Of a DNA stretch of 34,070 nucleotides, positions 8,319 to 17,300 are shown piece by piece. The DNA comes from an uncultured Chthonomonas sp. (GTDB lineage Bacteria > Armatimonadota > Chthonomonadetes > Chthonomonadales > CAJBBX01): the NCBI GenBank assembly GCA_903885605.1, contig CAISJD010000005.1:1-34070 (forward strand), read 5' to 3'. A program made the position numbers and the translations under genes. The notes beneath the pieces were generated by a model. That model had not been told where the DNA came from. It saw only the letters and a list, made by a program, of their open reading frames with translations, and made no database searches. How positions within the stretch are numbered: the stretch's first letter is position 1; every line of letters starts with the position of its first letter.

Positions 8319-10151
8319 CTACTGCTGGAAGAGCCCGGCGCGGCGAAGTGCGGCGTTGATGGCGTCGCTGTTGAAGCCCACCACCGTGGCGAGCACCTTG
8401 CCGGTTTTGCTCACCACGATCGTGGTTGGGTACGTCGTGACCGAGAAGAGCTTGACCAGGTCGGTCGTGCTCTTGTTGGTGGCCACCGGGATCGTCAGTC
8501 CGACCTCCTCCACCCAGGTCCTGAGGGCTTCGGTGGTCTCACCCGTACCGTTCACCGCCAGCACCTCGAGGCCACTGTCCTTATACTGGTCGTTCAGCTT
8601 CTGGAGCTCGGCCAACTCCTGCAGGCTTCCCTCAGAAGTGGTGTAAAACAGCGCGATCACCACGATCTTGCCCCGCTTCTGTGGGAGGCTCCATGCCTCA
8701 CCCGTGAGCGTGGTCAGCGCGATGACCTCGGAGGGCTCGGGCAGCGTCGGGTTGGGGAACCGGCTCACCAGGCGTGCCCCGTCCGGCAGTGAGTAAGCCA
8801 GGGCCTCGGCCGGAAGCTCGCCGTTCACCGTTGCCTCGACCACGTCCTCAACGGCAAGCTCGGTTGCCCCGTCCACCAGTGCCGCTCGCTTGACGAGGCC
8901 GTCGTCGAGGCCGATATGCACCTTCATGCTCATCTCGCCGGAGTAGGCCATCGATACTACATAGCAGAGGGTACCGCGATAGGCCATGGGCCCGGCCATG
9001 GTGGCGCTCGCGAGGCGCTCCGCGAATGCCGACTGCCCCCGGCTCTGGCCCTGGAGCAGGGCCGCGATGAACTCCGTCGCAGGGCAGAGGAGGTTAGTCC
9101 CGGCCAGCACATTGGCTCCGGCAATCGCCTCGGGGGCCCTGGCTTCCGTGTATGCCTTGGCCTTGCTGCGCACCACCAGGGCCTTGTCGCCGGCAACGGA
9201 CACGACGGATGAGAGCGGTTCCGACTGCGCATCGATCAGCAGCCTGTTCGGGCGGCTCATGGCGAGCGAAACCGGCTGGGACCAGACCTTGTCTCCGACG
9301 GTGCGAGACCACGTGGTCGTCATCCGCAGCGTATCCATCGTCCGGTAGGCGTTGGCCGACTTGGCAACGAACGCCGCCATCTCCTTGCTCCGGTCCACTG
9401 GCCTCACGGATATGTCCAGCTCGCCGAAGCGGGCCGCCATGGTGGGCGTGTCCGCCAAGAGCTTTCCGCCGTCGGGTGCGGTGAATGCCACGTCCCGTGC
9501 GCTGACGGCGGCGCCGGTCTCGATGGCGCCCACCTTCTCCGTAAGCACCGTGCGGCCGTCCCGGGCCAGGGCCACGCGGCGGATCATCCAGCCGGACGTG
9601 TCGACAAGCATCCTGGCGATGTGATTGTCGTTGTAGCGGAAGGTCACCTCAAGGCAACGCACGCCGTCGATCTCGTCGGAGCCGATGACCTCCATCCGTG
9701 ACAGCGCGGTCGAAAGGAGGCCTTCCCGATCCTGTCCCAGCCCGGTAAGGAGGGCCAGCGTCAGCCGGGTGAGAGGAGACGGGATGCCCATGCCTCCAAG
9801 GTGCCGCAGTTGCGCGAAGGAGGCGGGTGCGCCGAAGCGTGTGAACGTGGCAGGCGAGGTGCGCGCGAGCCCAAGGGTACGGCCATCGCACCGTGCTGAT
9901 GCGGAGGCGTCGCCGGCAACCAGATCGACGGCAAGCAGGTTGGGCCGCTTGGCGGTCAGGGTCAGGTTGCCGGTGAGCTCACCTGCCGTGTCCCGGAGGG
10001 TCCAGGCGCTCTGGATCCGGACGCTCTCGATCGACCGGTAGGCGCCGGTCATCCGGTTGAGCACCACCGCCGCCGGCGGCAGCTGTGCATAGGCGCCGGC
10101 CGCACAGAGGGCGGCCCCGACCGGGAAAACTCCGAGGCACAGACGTTTCAT
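8319..10151 (-). CDS. Exported protein: two DUF2092-like domains plus a cysteine-less thioredoxin-like domain
   Basis: From ATG 10151 (AAGGGGTGA-type ribosome binding site; GTG 10160 is the alternative) the protein has 610 residues. A signal peptide (MKRLCLGVFPVGAALCAAGA, cut near AYA-QL) sends it out of the cytoplasm. Two similar halves, about 25-235 and 255-470, each contain an AYRSIESVRIQSAW or AYRTMDTLRMTTTW start, a KRPNLLAVDL or SRPNRLLIDA strand and later beta-rich parts. This is the DUF2092/LolA-like type. The last 130 residues are TlpA/AhpC-like (GKIVVIALFY, LEVLAVNGTGE, cis-Pro loop TTYPTTIVV, KTGKVLATVVGF). Where TlpA has W-C-x-x-C, this protein reads FYTTSEGSL, so no redox cysteines remain. 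It is the last gene of a seven-gene operon, 12 bases after the preceding stop. A lipid-carrier or scaffold role is an inference only. Confidence 0.8.
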   Translation of the reverse strand: MKRLCLGVFPVGAALCAAGAYAQLPPAAVVLNRMTGAYRSIESVRIQSAWTLRDTAGELTGNLTLTAKRPNLLAVDLVAGDASASARCDGRTLGLARTSPATFTRFGAPASFAQLRHLGGMGIPSPLTRLTLALLTGLGQDREGLLSTALSRMEVIGSDEIDGVRCLEVTFRYNDNHIARMLVDTSGWMIRRVALARDGRTVLTEKVGAIETGAAVSARDVAFTAPDGGKLLADTPTMAARFGELDISVRPVDRSKEMAAFVAKSANAYRTMDTLRMTTTWSRTVGDKVWSQPVSLAMSRPNRLLIDAQSEPLSSVVSVAGDKALVVRSKAKAYTEARAPEAIAGANVLAGTNLLCPATEFIAALLQGQSRGQSAFAERLASATMAGPMAYRGTLCYVVSMAYSGEMSMKVHIGLDDGLVKRAALVDGATELAVEDVVEATVNGELPAEALAYSLPDGARLVSRFPNPTLPEPSEVIALTTLTGEAWSLPQKRGKIVVIALFYTTSEGSLQELAELQKLNDQYKDSGLEVLAVNGTGETTEALRTWVEEVGLTIPVATNKSTTDLVKLFSVTTYPTTIVVSKTGKVLATVVGFNSDAINAALRRAGLFQQ

Positions 10152-10163
10152 GGAGGTCACCCC

Positions 10164-10832
10164 TTACTGCAGGTGCAGCCAGTTGTGCATCAGGAACCAG
10201 ACGCGGTCGATCAGCAGGGCCATCCGCGCCATGACCGTGGAACCGAAGATGGCGCCGAAGGCGAACATCAGCATCAGCCGGCCGGTCCGGGCCGATGCCG
10301 CAACGACCTTGTTCTTCTGCTCGAAGGAGAAGAAGAAGTAGGTGAGCACCGTCACCATGATGAAGACGAACAGCAGGTTGTTCAGTCCGATCCCCAGCGT
10401 CGTGAGGCCCGAGCCTGTGGGGATCATCTCAGGTGTGACGTAGAGCGGTTTGAACGACCTGCGGATCTGGGGGATGTAGTCCGACGCCGTGGTCTGGAAC
10501 GCCTGGCCTGCGGCAAAGCCCATCAGGGTCCCGATGGCAATGCGGCTCATCCAGCTGTGCTTCTTCGAGAAGATGGTGTAGAAGAGCAATCCGAACCCGG
10601 CTACGAGCGCCCACGGCCATTGGCCGTCACGGAAGAGCGGCGTGAACCACTGCGGACCCAGCACCTCCGTCCACGTCGTCTTGATCAGGTAGCCTGCGGC
10701 AAGGCCGATGAAGATGTGCTCAAAGAGCCGGTAGACGCGGTTCTCGCGGTAGATCAGGGAGAAGAGGGCCAGCGTCCCGATGGCGCCGAACCAGACGCCT
10801 ATCGGGTGCGACCAGGTGGATGCGGTATCCAT
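10164..10832 (-). CDS. Polytopic membrane protein of unknown function, about six transmembrane segments
   Basis: The 222-residue protein has hydrophobic segments near residues 9-28, 38-55, 74-90, 96-113, 146-172 and 184-206. I do not recognise a family. The loop between segments 4 and 5 (ASDYIPQIRRSFKPLYVTPE) is conserved-looking and could face the outside. The start codon shares one base with the stop of the upstream gene (TGATG), so translation is coupled and the two products probably act together in the membrane. There is no charged motif of a transporter or enzyme that I can name. Confidence 0.75.
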   Translation of the reverse strand: MDTASTWSHPIGVWFGAIGTLALFSLIYRENRVYRLFEHIFIGLAAGYLIKTTWTEVLGPQWFTPLFRDGQWPWALVAGFGLLFYTIFSKKHSWMSRIAIGTLMGFAAGQAFQTTASDYIPQIRRSFKPLYVTPEMIPTGSGLTTLGIGLNNLLFVFIMVTVLTYFFFSFEQKNKVVAASARTGRLMLMFAFGAIFGSTVMARMALLIDRVWFLMHNWLHLQ

Positions 10833-11668
10833 CAGGAGTTGCCCTCCATCTTCTTCGTGGCATACATGCCGTAGTTGCCGAGGCCTATCAGGACGAACAG
10901 GAGTACGAGGGCCAGCGACACCGGCGTGATGGCCCGGGTGGTGAACCCCTTCTCGCCCAGCAACTGCTCATATTCCGCGGCGCCCTTGATACCGAACAGC
11001 ATCCCGCGGATCTGGCCCGAGTCGAGGTAGGTGTAGAGCTCCGGCGCCATGACTGACGTGGGCGCATAGCAGAAGGCGGCGTTGGTGGAGCCTACGACCA
11101 GGCCGACCCAGGATTTGTAGTTGCCCGACGCGGAGAACTCGGCGATGACGCTCAGGTCCTTCACGTTTCTTACGCCGGCCATGACCGGGTACTCGGCCAG
11201 CGGGCGGCGGTTCACCGAGTCGGTCTTCAGCGTCTCGTTGATGTCCCGCACCATGCCCTTCAGCGTCCCTGCGATATCCTGCCGAAAGCCGAGGTTGATC
11301 CAGTCCTTGCCATATTCGTACTTGTAAATCCTGGCCTGCTCCTCTGCGAGTTCCTGCGCCAGCGTGGTCGACTGGGCGTCGCCGAACGCGATCAGGGCGA
11401 AGCGGATATGACGCTTCATCAGGTGCTTGAGGACGACCTGCGTCTGCGGCCTGTTCTCGCCCTGTGTACTTGCGCTCCAGAGCGTCGAGACGAGCACCAG
11501 CTTGTCTTTCGGCGCGCTCTCGATGGCCTCATAGAACCGCGTGGCCTCAGGCGACACGGCCAGGGGCAAGGGGATCGGCACGATGAGGCCGATCACCACG
11601 ATGGCCAGTAGCGCGCCGTAGAGCCAGTGCCGATTGATGCGGGTGAGTGGATGCCCTGGGTTGCTCAT
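10832..11668 (-). CDS. Bitopic membrane protein with a large Rossmann-like extracytoplasmic domain, unknown function
   Basis: Of 278 residues, one transmembrane segment lies near 17-37 (LYGALLAIVVIGLIVPIPL) and one near 249-271. The roughly 210 residues between them form one domain with alternating strands and helices: KDKLVLVSTLWSAST, HIRFALIAFGD, YPVMAGVRNVKDLSVIAEFS, YKSWVGLVVGS and SGQIRGMLFGIKGAAEYE. The two-segment layout places this domain on a single side of the membrane, probably outside. I do not recognise a catalytic motif. It overlaps the preceding gene by four bases and the next gene by one base, so all three are tightly coupled. The hairpin topology suggests a receptor or scaffold subunit, but this is an inference. 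Confidence 0.75.
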   Translation of the reverse strand: MSNPGHPLTRINRHWLYGALLAIVVIGLIVPIPLPLAVSPEATRFYEAIESAPKDKLVLVSTLWSASTQGENRPQTQVVLKHLMKRHIRFALIAFGDAQSTTLAQELAEEQARIYKYEYGKDWINLGFRQDIAGTLKGMVRDINETLKTDSVNRRPLAEYPVMAGVRNVKDLSVIAEFSASGNYKSWVGLVVGSTNAAFCYAPTSVMAPELYTYLDSGQIRGMLFGIKGAAEYEQLLGEKGFTTRAITPVSLALVLLFVLIGLGNYGMYATKKMEGNS

Positions 11669-12477
11669 GACTCGTCCGCCTTCGCCTCAAAGTAGGCCCC
11701 GCGCTCCAGCGACAGCCAGATGCGTAGCGCGATGGCCAGCCCGCCGATGCCGAGGCCGAAGCCGATGGCTCGTTGGGCCGGCGCGTTCACCGTGGTGAGA
11801 AGCCAGTTGCTGATGTTGTCGAGCCGCAGCAGTGAGAGGTAGGAGCCCTTCACCGGCAGCCAGTGCGTCAGGTACTGCCCGATCGGGATCTGGCCCAGCA
11901 TCACCACCAGAGCCGCCACCATAAGCAGCGTGGCTTCGGCCGACTTGATGCGGAACGCCCGGTAGGCGGCCGACACAATGAAGAACGCCAGCACCGCGAA
12001 CATGGCGGCGTCGAAGCTGTTGAGCACGTCGCGGAACAGCGATCGGTAGAACAGAGTCTGCTCGAACTTGATGCCCGCCACGGCCATCACTACCATGGAG
12101 GTCAGCAGCAGGGCGCTGTTCTCCCAGCCGGACTTTACCTTGACCACGTTGGCGCCATGGATGCGGATCAGGCTAAGCACACCCAGCCCGAGCGTCATGC
12201 CGCCCAGCACGTTGGTGACGTTGCCGACGGTGGGTACGGCGAAGGTGAGGATGTTCTCATCCTGACCGTTGGCGGGCAGGAAGAACTCCAGGGCGTAGAA
12301 GAGGCCCGCGACGAATGTCACGGCGGCGATCACGGCCTTGCGCGCCTTGCCCGGAAGGGCCTGCAGGATGAGCACAGCGACGACGCACGCCACGACGCAG
12401 CCGGCCACGGCGCCGGCCAGCGCACCGCCGTGCAGCGCAGGGAATGCGCGGCTCAGGAACGACTGAATAGGGTTCAT
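11665..12477 (-). CDS. Polytopic membrane protein of unknown function, about seven transmembrane segments
   Basis: The 270-residue protein has hydrophobic segments near 16-41, 47-68, 78-105, 120-138, 154-174, 182-204 and 236-256. Glycine-rich helices such as GGALAGAVAGCVVACVVAVL and NVLGGMTLGLGVLSL suggest tight packing. GGAG lies twelve bases before the ATG. The stop overlaps the start of the Rossmann-like bitopic protein by four bases (ATGA). I recognise no family and see no transporter signature. With its neighbours it probably forms a multi-subunit membrane complex. Confidence 0.75.
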   Translation of the reverse strand: MNPIQSFLSRAFPALHGGALAGAVAGCVVACVVAVLILQALPGKARKAVIAAVTFVAGLFYALEFFLPANGQDENILTFAVPTVGNVTNVLGGMTLGLGVLSLIRIHGANVVKVKSGWENSALLLTSMVVMAVAGIKFEQTLFYRSLFRDVLNSFDAAMFAVLAFFIVSAAYRAFRIKSAEATLLMVAALVVMLGQIPIGQYLTHWLPVKGSYLSLLRLDNISNWLLTTVNAPAQRAIGFGLGIGGLAIALRIWLSLERGAYFEAKADES

Positions 12478-12492
12478 AGTTGCCGGCGTCTC

Positions 12493-13275
12493 CTACTTGA
12501 TCGTGAACCACTGGACGAAGAAGAACTCCTCGCCCAGGGGCTTGATGGACAGCGCCAGCGTTCCGAGTACCACGATGAGCAGCATCATCCCCTTGCAGAT
12601 GTCTTGTCCCACAAGGCTGCCCAGCAGCGTCGGCTCCCGCGAGATGTATGCGGAGGCCGCGTAGTACTCGTCGCCGATGATCGTGTAGTCGCAGCTGGCG
12701 ATGAAGAAGGGCAACTGCGTGGTCTGCACCGTGCCCGCCACCTGGATCGCGCCGACCTGCTGCCCGGACTCCGCAAAGATCAGCGATTCCGCGAAGAAGT
12801 CGCCGAAGAGGAAGCTCGCCGCCACCTTCTCGCGGTGGATCGTGCCCGCCACGCCCGAAGCGAATGCGAACTGCCTGTCGGACAGGAAGTAGACCGAGGT
12901 CGGGTCGAAGTCCTCCGGTCGGCCGGCGGATGCGTAGGACTCCCGCACGACCTCTTCTGCCACGGTGTAGAGCGCCGGGTCGGCCACAGGCATCAGGATG
13001 CGGTTGCCGAACTTGGCCGCGGTCTTGATGATGTAGCTGAAGATCGTCAGGGCCTGCAGCCCGACGACGCCCAGGCCGCTGAGGCCCGGCACCATCAGGA
13101 TTGGGCGGCCCATCTCCGTGGCGCGGCCCACAGCCTCATCAATGGCGTTCAGGCCGGGGATGCGGCGGATGAAGTACTTTCTGCCTCGCTGGGCCGTGAT
13201 GACTGTGACGAGCACGATGATGCTCCACAGGGCCACAAGGAACGCGGCCTCCCACTTGTCGCTGGCGTGGGTCAA
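12493..13275 (-). CDS. Membrane protein resembling DUF6754 proteins
   Basis: The 260-residue protein has an N-terminal transmembrane segment (AAFLVALWSIIVLVTVITA, about 10-28). It then has a conserved-looking part with RRIPGLNAIDEAVGRATEMG and RPILMVPGLSGLGVVGLQAL (to about 77), a soluble domain (about 90-225) and a final transmembrane segment near 228-247. The GRATEMGRPI segment matches my memory of DUF6754 proteins, but I cannot confirm it without a profile search. The middle domain includes FFAESLIFAESGQQVGAIQV and FFIASCDYTIIGDEYYAASA. The start overlaps the preceding small gene by four bases; the next gene starts 15 bases after the stop. The biochemical role is unknown. Confidence 0.75.
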   Translation of the reverse strand: MTHASDKWEAAFLVALWSIIVLVTVITAQRGRKYFIRRIPGLNAIDEAVGRATEMGRPILMVPGLSGLGVVGLQALTIFSYIIKTAAKFGNRILMPVADPALYTVAEEVVRESYASAGRPEDFDPTSVYFLSDRQFAFASGVAGTIHREKVAASFLFGDFFAESLIFAESGQQVGAIQVAGTVQTTQLPFFIASCDYTIIGDEYYAASAYISREPTLLGSLVGQDICKGMMLLIVVLGTLALSIKPLGEEFFFVQWFTIK

Positions 13276-13583
13276 GGTGTCTCTCCTCCAACAGGCGTCC
13301 TTTTCTGCATCGTTAGGTCCTCGATCCGGCGAATGAGGCGCTCAACATTGCTGCGCTCCTCAAGCAATCGCGATACGGTGTGAACCCGCTCAAAGCCGAT
13401 CAGCGGGGCCAGGAGCGGCGATGTCACCACGAGGCCCTGGCTGGCCATGAAGGTCAACGGCTTGTGCATCTCAAGGAACAGGATGGCAGGGGTCTCAAGG
13501 CCCCTGCCCACGACCTGGCTCGCGATCTTGTCCAGCACACGATCGCGTTCATCGTCGCTGATGGGCTCTTCCCAGCTAGGCAT
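13272..13583 (-). CDS. Small soluble protein of unknown function
   Basis: This 103-residue acidic-to-neutral protein has no signal peptide or transmembrane helix long enough to be certain. Residues 33-65 (ILFLEMHKPLTFMASQGLVV, then TSPLLAPLIGF) are moderately hydrophobic and may associate with a membrane partner. The C-terminal third (RLLEERSNVERLIRRIEDLT) should form an amphipathic helix or coiled coil. Coding status rests on four-base and eight-base overlaps with genes on both sides in the same operon. No family is recognised. Its size and position suggest an accessory cytoplasmic subunit of the membrane complex. Confidence 0.7.
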   Translation of the reverse strand: MPSWEEPISDDERDRVLDKIASQVVGRGLETPAILFLEMHKPLTFMASQGLVVTSPLLAPLIGFERVHTVSRLLEERSNVERLIRRIEDLTMQKRTPVGGETP

Positions 13584-14058
13584 GGTCCTGCAGTCCCCTG
13601 GCGCGCTCTCGGACTATGGCCATGGCGGACCTCCTGGTCTCCGCGTCGCCGAAACGAAGCTGCACCCCGCGGAACGCCTCCAGCCGGTTGGGCCGCCCAA
13701 ACGGCGACAGTCGGACGCACTCCTCCGAGACGAGCACCCGGCGGACCCGCTCCCACTCGATCTCCAGTCGTGCCGCGCCGTAGGCCGCCATTGCGCGCCG
13801 CGCAGTCAGGCGATAGTGCGCGGGGAAAAGGAACTCCGCCGTAGCCGTCAGCACCAGGGCCGGACCGAGCAGTACGAACAGGAGGGAGTGGAAGCTCCAC
13901 CAGCCCATGACGGCGGCGACGGCGGCGACGGCGGCCACAGCAAGGCCATGCGCGGGCGCCTGGCGCCACAGGTGCACCGTCCACTGGAGGAGTATTGCCT
14001 CATCGGCGTCGGGCGCCGTGCCGCGGTCCGGACCATCATCATTTCCCTGGGCAGACAT
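13576..14058 (-). CDS. Membrane-anchored protein with a PH-like C-terminal domain, first gene of the left operon
   Basis: I chose ATG 14058 (160 residues) because the hydrophilic N-terminus MSAQGNDDGPDRGTAPDADE is a sensible cytoplasmic start. The open frame continues upstream but that extension is rich in Arg, Cys and His and looks non-coding. Two hydrophobic segments near 34-52 and 54-74 form a membrane hairpin. The remainder (RLTARRAMAAYGAARLEIEW, VRRVLVSEECVRLSPFGRP, FRGVQLRFGDAETRRSAMAI) has the pattern of bacterial PH-like domains found in YdbS/YdbT-type proteins, which is an inference. The gene overlaps the next by eight bases. No strong ribosome binding site is visible; GGGAG lies about 14 bases upstream. 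Confidence 0.7.
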   Translation of the reverse strand: MSAQGNDDGPDRGTAPDADEAILLQWTVHLWRQAPAHGLAVAAVAAVAAVMGWWSFHSLLFVLLGPALVLTATAEFLFPAHYRLTARRAMAAYGAARLEIEWERVRRVLVSEECVRLSPFGRPNRLEAFRGVQLRFGDAETRRSAMAIVRERARGLQDHA

Positions 14059-14149
14059 AGGCGCGAGAATGCTCCCGTGCGAGGCGTGCCCGGCAGCGCT
14101 GGTGCATGACGCCGAGTGCGCAATAGCGTACCCCGAGCCGCGTGGTTTG

Positions 14150-14177
14150 CGCCCGGTTCCGCGCCATCGCCCGGTTC
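14150..14177. repeat. 10-bp direct repeat, candidate operator
   Basis: CGCCCGGTTC occurs at 14150-14159 and again at 14168-14177, an 18-bp period that puts the copies near the same DNA face (about 1.7 turns). It lies about 90-110 bases before the left-operon start and 105-130 bases before the right-operon promoter, so one regulator could reach both. The regulator is unknown. Confidence 0.45.
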
Positions 14178-14280
14178 GCAACAGCCTCCAGAACGGCGCA
14201 CAAGTGGCGGTGTGACACGCCATACACCCATTTGCGGGTCCGGTGAGTCCTCGACCTACTCGGGAATCGGCCGACGGTTG

Positions 14281-14309
14281 TTGCCTTTTGACGGGCCGTG
14301 TGTTATGAT
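14281..14309 (+). promoter_or_regulatory. Sigma-70-type promoter with extended -10 for the right operon
   Basis: TTGCCT (14281-14286) and TATGAT (14304-14309) are separated by 17 bases, and TGT directly before the -10 box gives an extended -10 element. Transcription would start near 14316, leaving a leader of about 80 bases before the ATG at 14395. This also rules out translation from the upstream in-frame ATG at 14116. Confidence 0.65.
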
Positions 14310-14394
14310 AACCCGACCACTCGTAGCCCCCCCAACCACTACGGGCGCCTCCGGCATAGTGGCTGGGAGGCCGCTTGCGGAAAGGATAGCGCGG

Positions 14395-17300
14395 ATGAGA
14401 ATGACCCGGATTCCGACCGTGGGACTGTACGCCTTTGTCTCGGTCCTCGTTCTGAGTTCGGTGGTGGTCGGGCCAAGGGCTCTCGCCGCGGACGCATCGG
14501 AGCAGTACCGCAAGCTAACGGCTCAGATCAGCACCAAGAACCTGACCGAGACAGTCACCACGCTGGCCGGTTTCGGGTCGCGCGTGGCCGGCTATCCCGG
14601 TGATGCCCAGGCCGCCGACTACGTCGAGCAGCAGTTCGCCGAGATATTCGGCGTCGATAAGGTGCGCTCCGGTTCGTACGACGTGACCGTGCCGATCGAC
14701 AAGGGCGCGAGCATCACCGTGAACGGGGTAACCAAGCCCCTGTTCGCGCTCTGGCCGAACCTGGTCCGCACCTCCGAGCTACCTACCGAGGGCCTGACAG
14801 GCAAGCTCGTCTACGTCGGCGACGGCAAGATCAGCAATTTCAACGGCAAAGACGTCGAGGGCAACATCGTCCTGGCCGACTTCAACAGCCGGGCCGAGTG
14901 GCTCAACGCCACCCGCCTGGGCGCCCGAGCCGTCGTCTTCATCGCCCCAGAGACCACCATGCGGGGCGAGGCCGAAGCGAAGTTCATCTCCATCCCCATC
15001 AATATCCCGCGGTTCTGGGTCAGCAGGGCAGACGTGGCGCCGCTCCTGGTGAGCACCGCCGGCGCGCAGCCGCCGACCTGCACAGTCAAGTGCGACATGC
15101 CGTGGGAGTCGCGCAAGGCGAAGTGGTTCTTTGGATCCATCGAGGGCACCGACCCCAAGATGAAGGACCAGGTGGTCGTCCTGCAGTCCTACTACGACTC
15201 GATTTCCGTGGTGCCCGCCCTGGCGCCCGGCGCCGAATCTGCCTGTGGACTGGCGAGCATGCTGGAGTTGGCGCGTCTTTACAGGGCGAACCCGCCCAAG
15301 CGGTCTATCTACTTCGTCGCCACCAGCGCACACTTCCAGGCCTTGCAGGGCGTACGTGAGTTCCTCAACGCGCATATAGACGGCTGGGTGCAGCCCAGCA
15401 TGGCCGAGGTCGCCGTCGCCAAGGAGAACGCCGTTCGCACCGCCCTGTGGCTCGGCGGTATCGCGGTCCTGCTGTTGATCTGGCTGGCCACGCGGGTGAT
15501 GGCTGTCACGCCCGGCGGCAAGCGCCTGAATGCCGGTTCCTGGGTCCTGGCCGCCTTCGTGCTCTGTGCGCTGGTCCTGAACGTGCTCTTCTACCTGCAA
15601 CCGCGAGATCAGGCCCTGCGCAAGCGCGACAGCATCTACCTCTGGGCCGGGCTTGACCTCAGCAGCCAGAGCCGGGGCGTAGGCATCTTCTACAAGAGTT
15701 GGTTCTACGATGTCCGCGAGGATATCCAGGGCCGCTTCTCCGACATTGCCCGGGTCTGCCGCGAGAACGCGGAGAAGATCGGCAACGCGCTGGGTTTCGA
15801 CCCGAAGAAGGCCTTCGCGGATGGCGTCAACCCCGTCGATGGAAAGAACTGGCGTAACCATATCCCCGGAAAGCCGGCGTTCGACTCCGAAGTGATCACC
15901 ATGGCTCAGGGCCTTGGCGTCACCTTTGCCAGCATCGACGATGCACGCGCCCTGGTCGATACCCCGTTCGATACTGCCGATCGCGTGAACGTGGCCAACC
16001 TGGCGTTCCAGACCCGGTTGCTGGCCTGCCAGTTCTATCACATCCTGACGGACACCAACGAGCCGGGCGATGTGAATGCCCAGCGTATGCCCATCACCGA
16101 GCCCGCGAAGTGGTCTCGAATGGCGCTGCAGGGCGGCTTCGCCACGGTCCGCGGTCGCGTTACGCTCTACAACCCGAAGAAGACCTTCATCGCCTATGCC
16201 GACCCGGCGCTGGCGAACTCGCTGGCCGTGATCCGCAACCGGACCAAGAGCTACATGGGCGTCCGGGGCAATATGATCCAGGCCGTTTATGCCGACGAGA
16301 AGTCGAAGGAAAAGAACGTCTTCGAGTTCCGCGGTGTCGCCCCGCTCACGGCCTACGGCGGCAACGCTGTGACCCGCGTGGCCGCCTACCACCTGGACAC
16401 GCGGGATACCTCGCCCGAGCTCGATGCGGCGACCGGCAAGCCCACGGGCATGATGATCCCGAACCCGCGCCGCGGCGATATTGACTATGCGCCTGACCTG
16501 GGCGTCACCGGCGCCAAGTTCATGCCGCTCGACGTCATGGTCACAACCGCCCAGAAGGAAGTCTCGGTCATCCTCTTCCGGTGCGTTGCGACATCGGTCT
16601 ACGACCTGGTGGACCAGCAGTCGCTCCGCGCACTGGCTACCCTTGACGTGCTGGACGGCGACAGCAACGGTGAGCCGCGCATGTTCGGTTTCGCCATGGA
16701 CCCGCAGGACCCGGGCCTGGTGGGTTCCTACGTCGAGGACATGGCCGTCATCTTCTCGCAGCCCGGCGCCCGGCTGAAAATCCTGATGGGCGCAGGTCCC
16801 GGCGCCACGAGGTTGCTGCTGATCAACCCGGACAAGGAGCAGCCTGAAGGCCGCGGCTACCTTGTGGGCGGCGACCCCAACGAGGCGCAGGACGCCGATA
16901 TGCGGGGCAAGGTCACGCTGGACAAGTACGATCCCAAGCGTGAGATCGCCCGGGGCGGCGCCATCTACCATTCGGCTCTGCACGTGGCCAAGGATATGTG
17001 GACGCTGAACGACTTTCGCATCCGCCGCCTGGCCAAGTACCGCATCATCAACGAAGGCATTAACGACCTGCATTCCATGGCCAAGTCGTCGATCGATGAG
17101 GCCGAGAAAGCACGGGCCGACAGGAACTGGGAGCGCTTCGACGCCGAGAGCCGCGCAGCGTGGGGCTTCACGTCGCGGGCCTATCCCGACGTGCAGCGAA
17201 CCGCCATCGACGTGGTCCAGGGTGTCCTCTTCTATCTGGCCCTTCTCATTCCGTTTGCCTACTTCATGGAGCGGCTCGTCTTCGGCAGTTACGACCTGAA

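Larger units (their letters stand above)
14059..14394. other. Divergent intergenic region between the two membrane operons
   Basis: These 336 bases separate the start of the left operon from the start of the right operon and contain no supportable gene. They hold a 10-bp direct repeat (14150-14177) and a sigma-70-like promoter for the right operon (14281-14309). I found no equally good promoter for the left operon. Both operons starting here is the main reason to suspect shared control. Confidence 0.7.

Noticed and set aside
14116-14394. Upstream in-frame ATG for the giant permease, 93 codons earlier
   Set aside because: A good promoter lies at 14281-14309, downstream of that ATG, and the extension has no ribosome binding site and no protein-like character.
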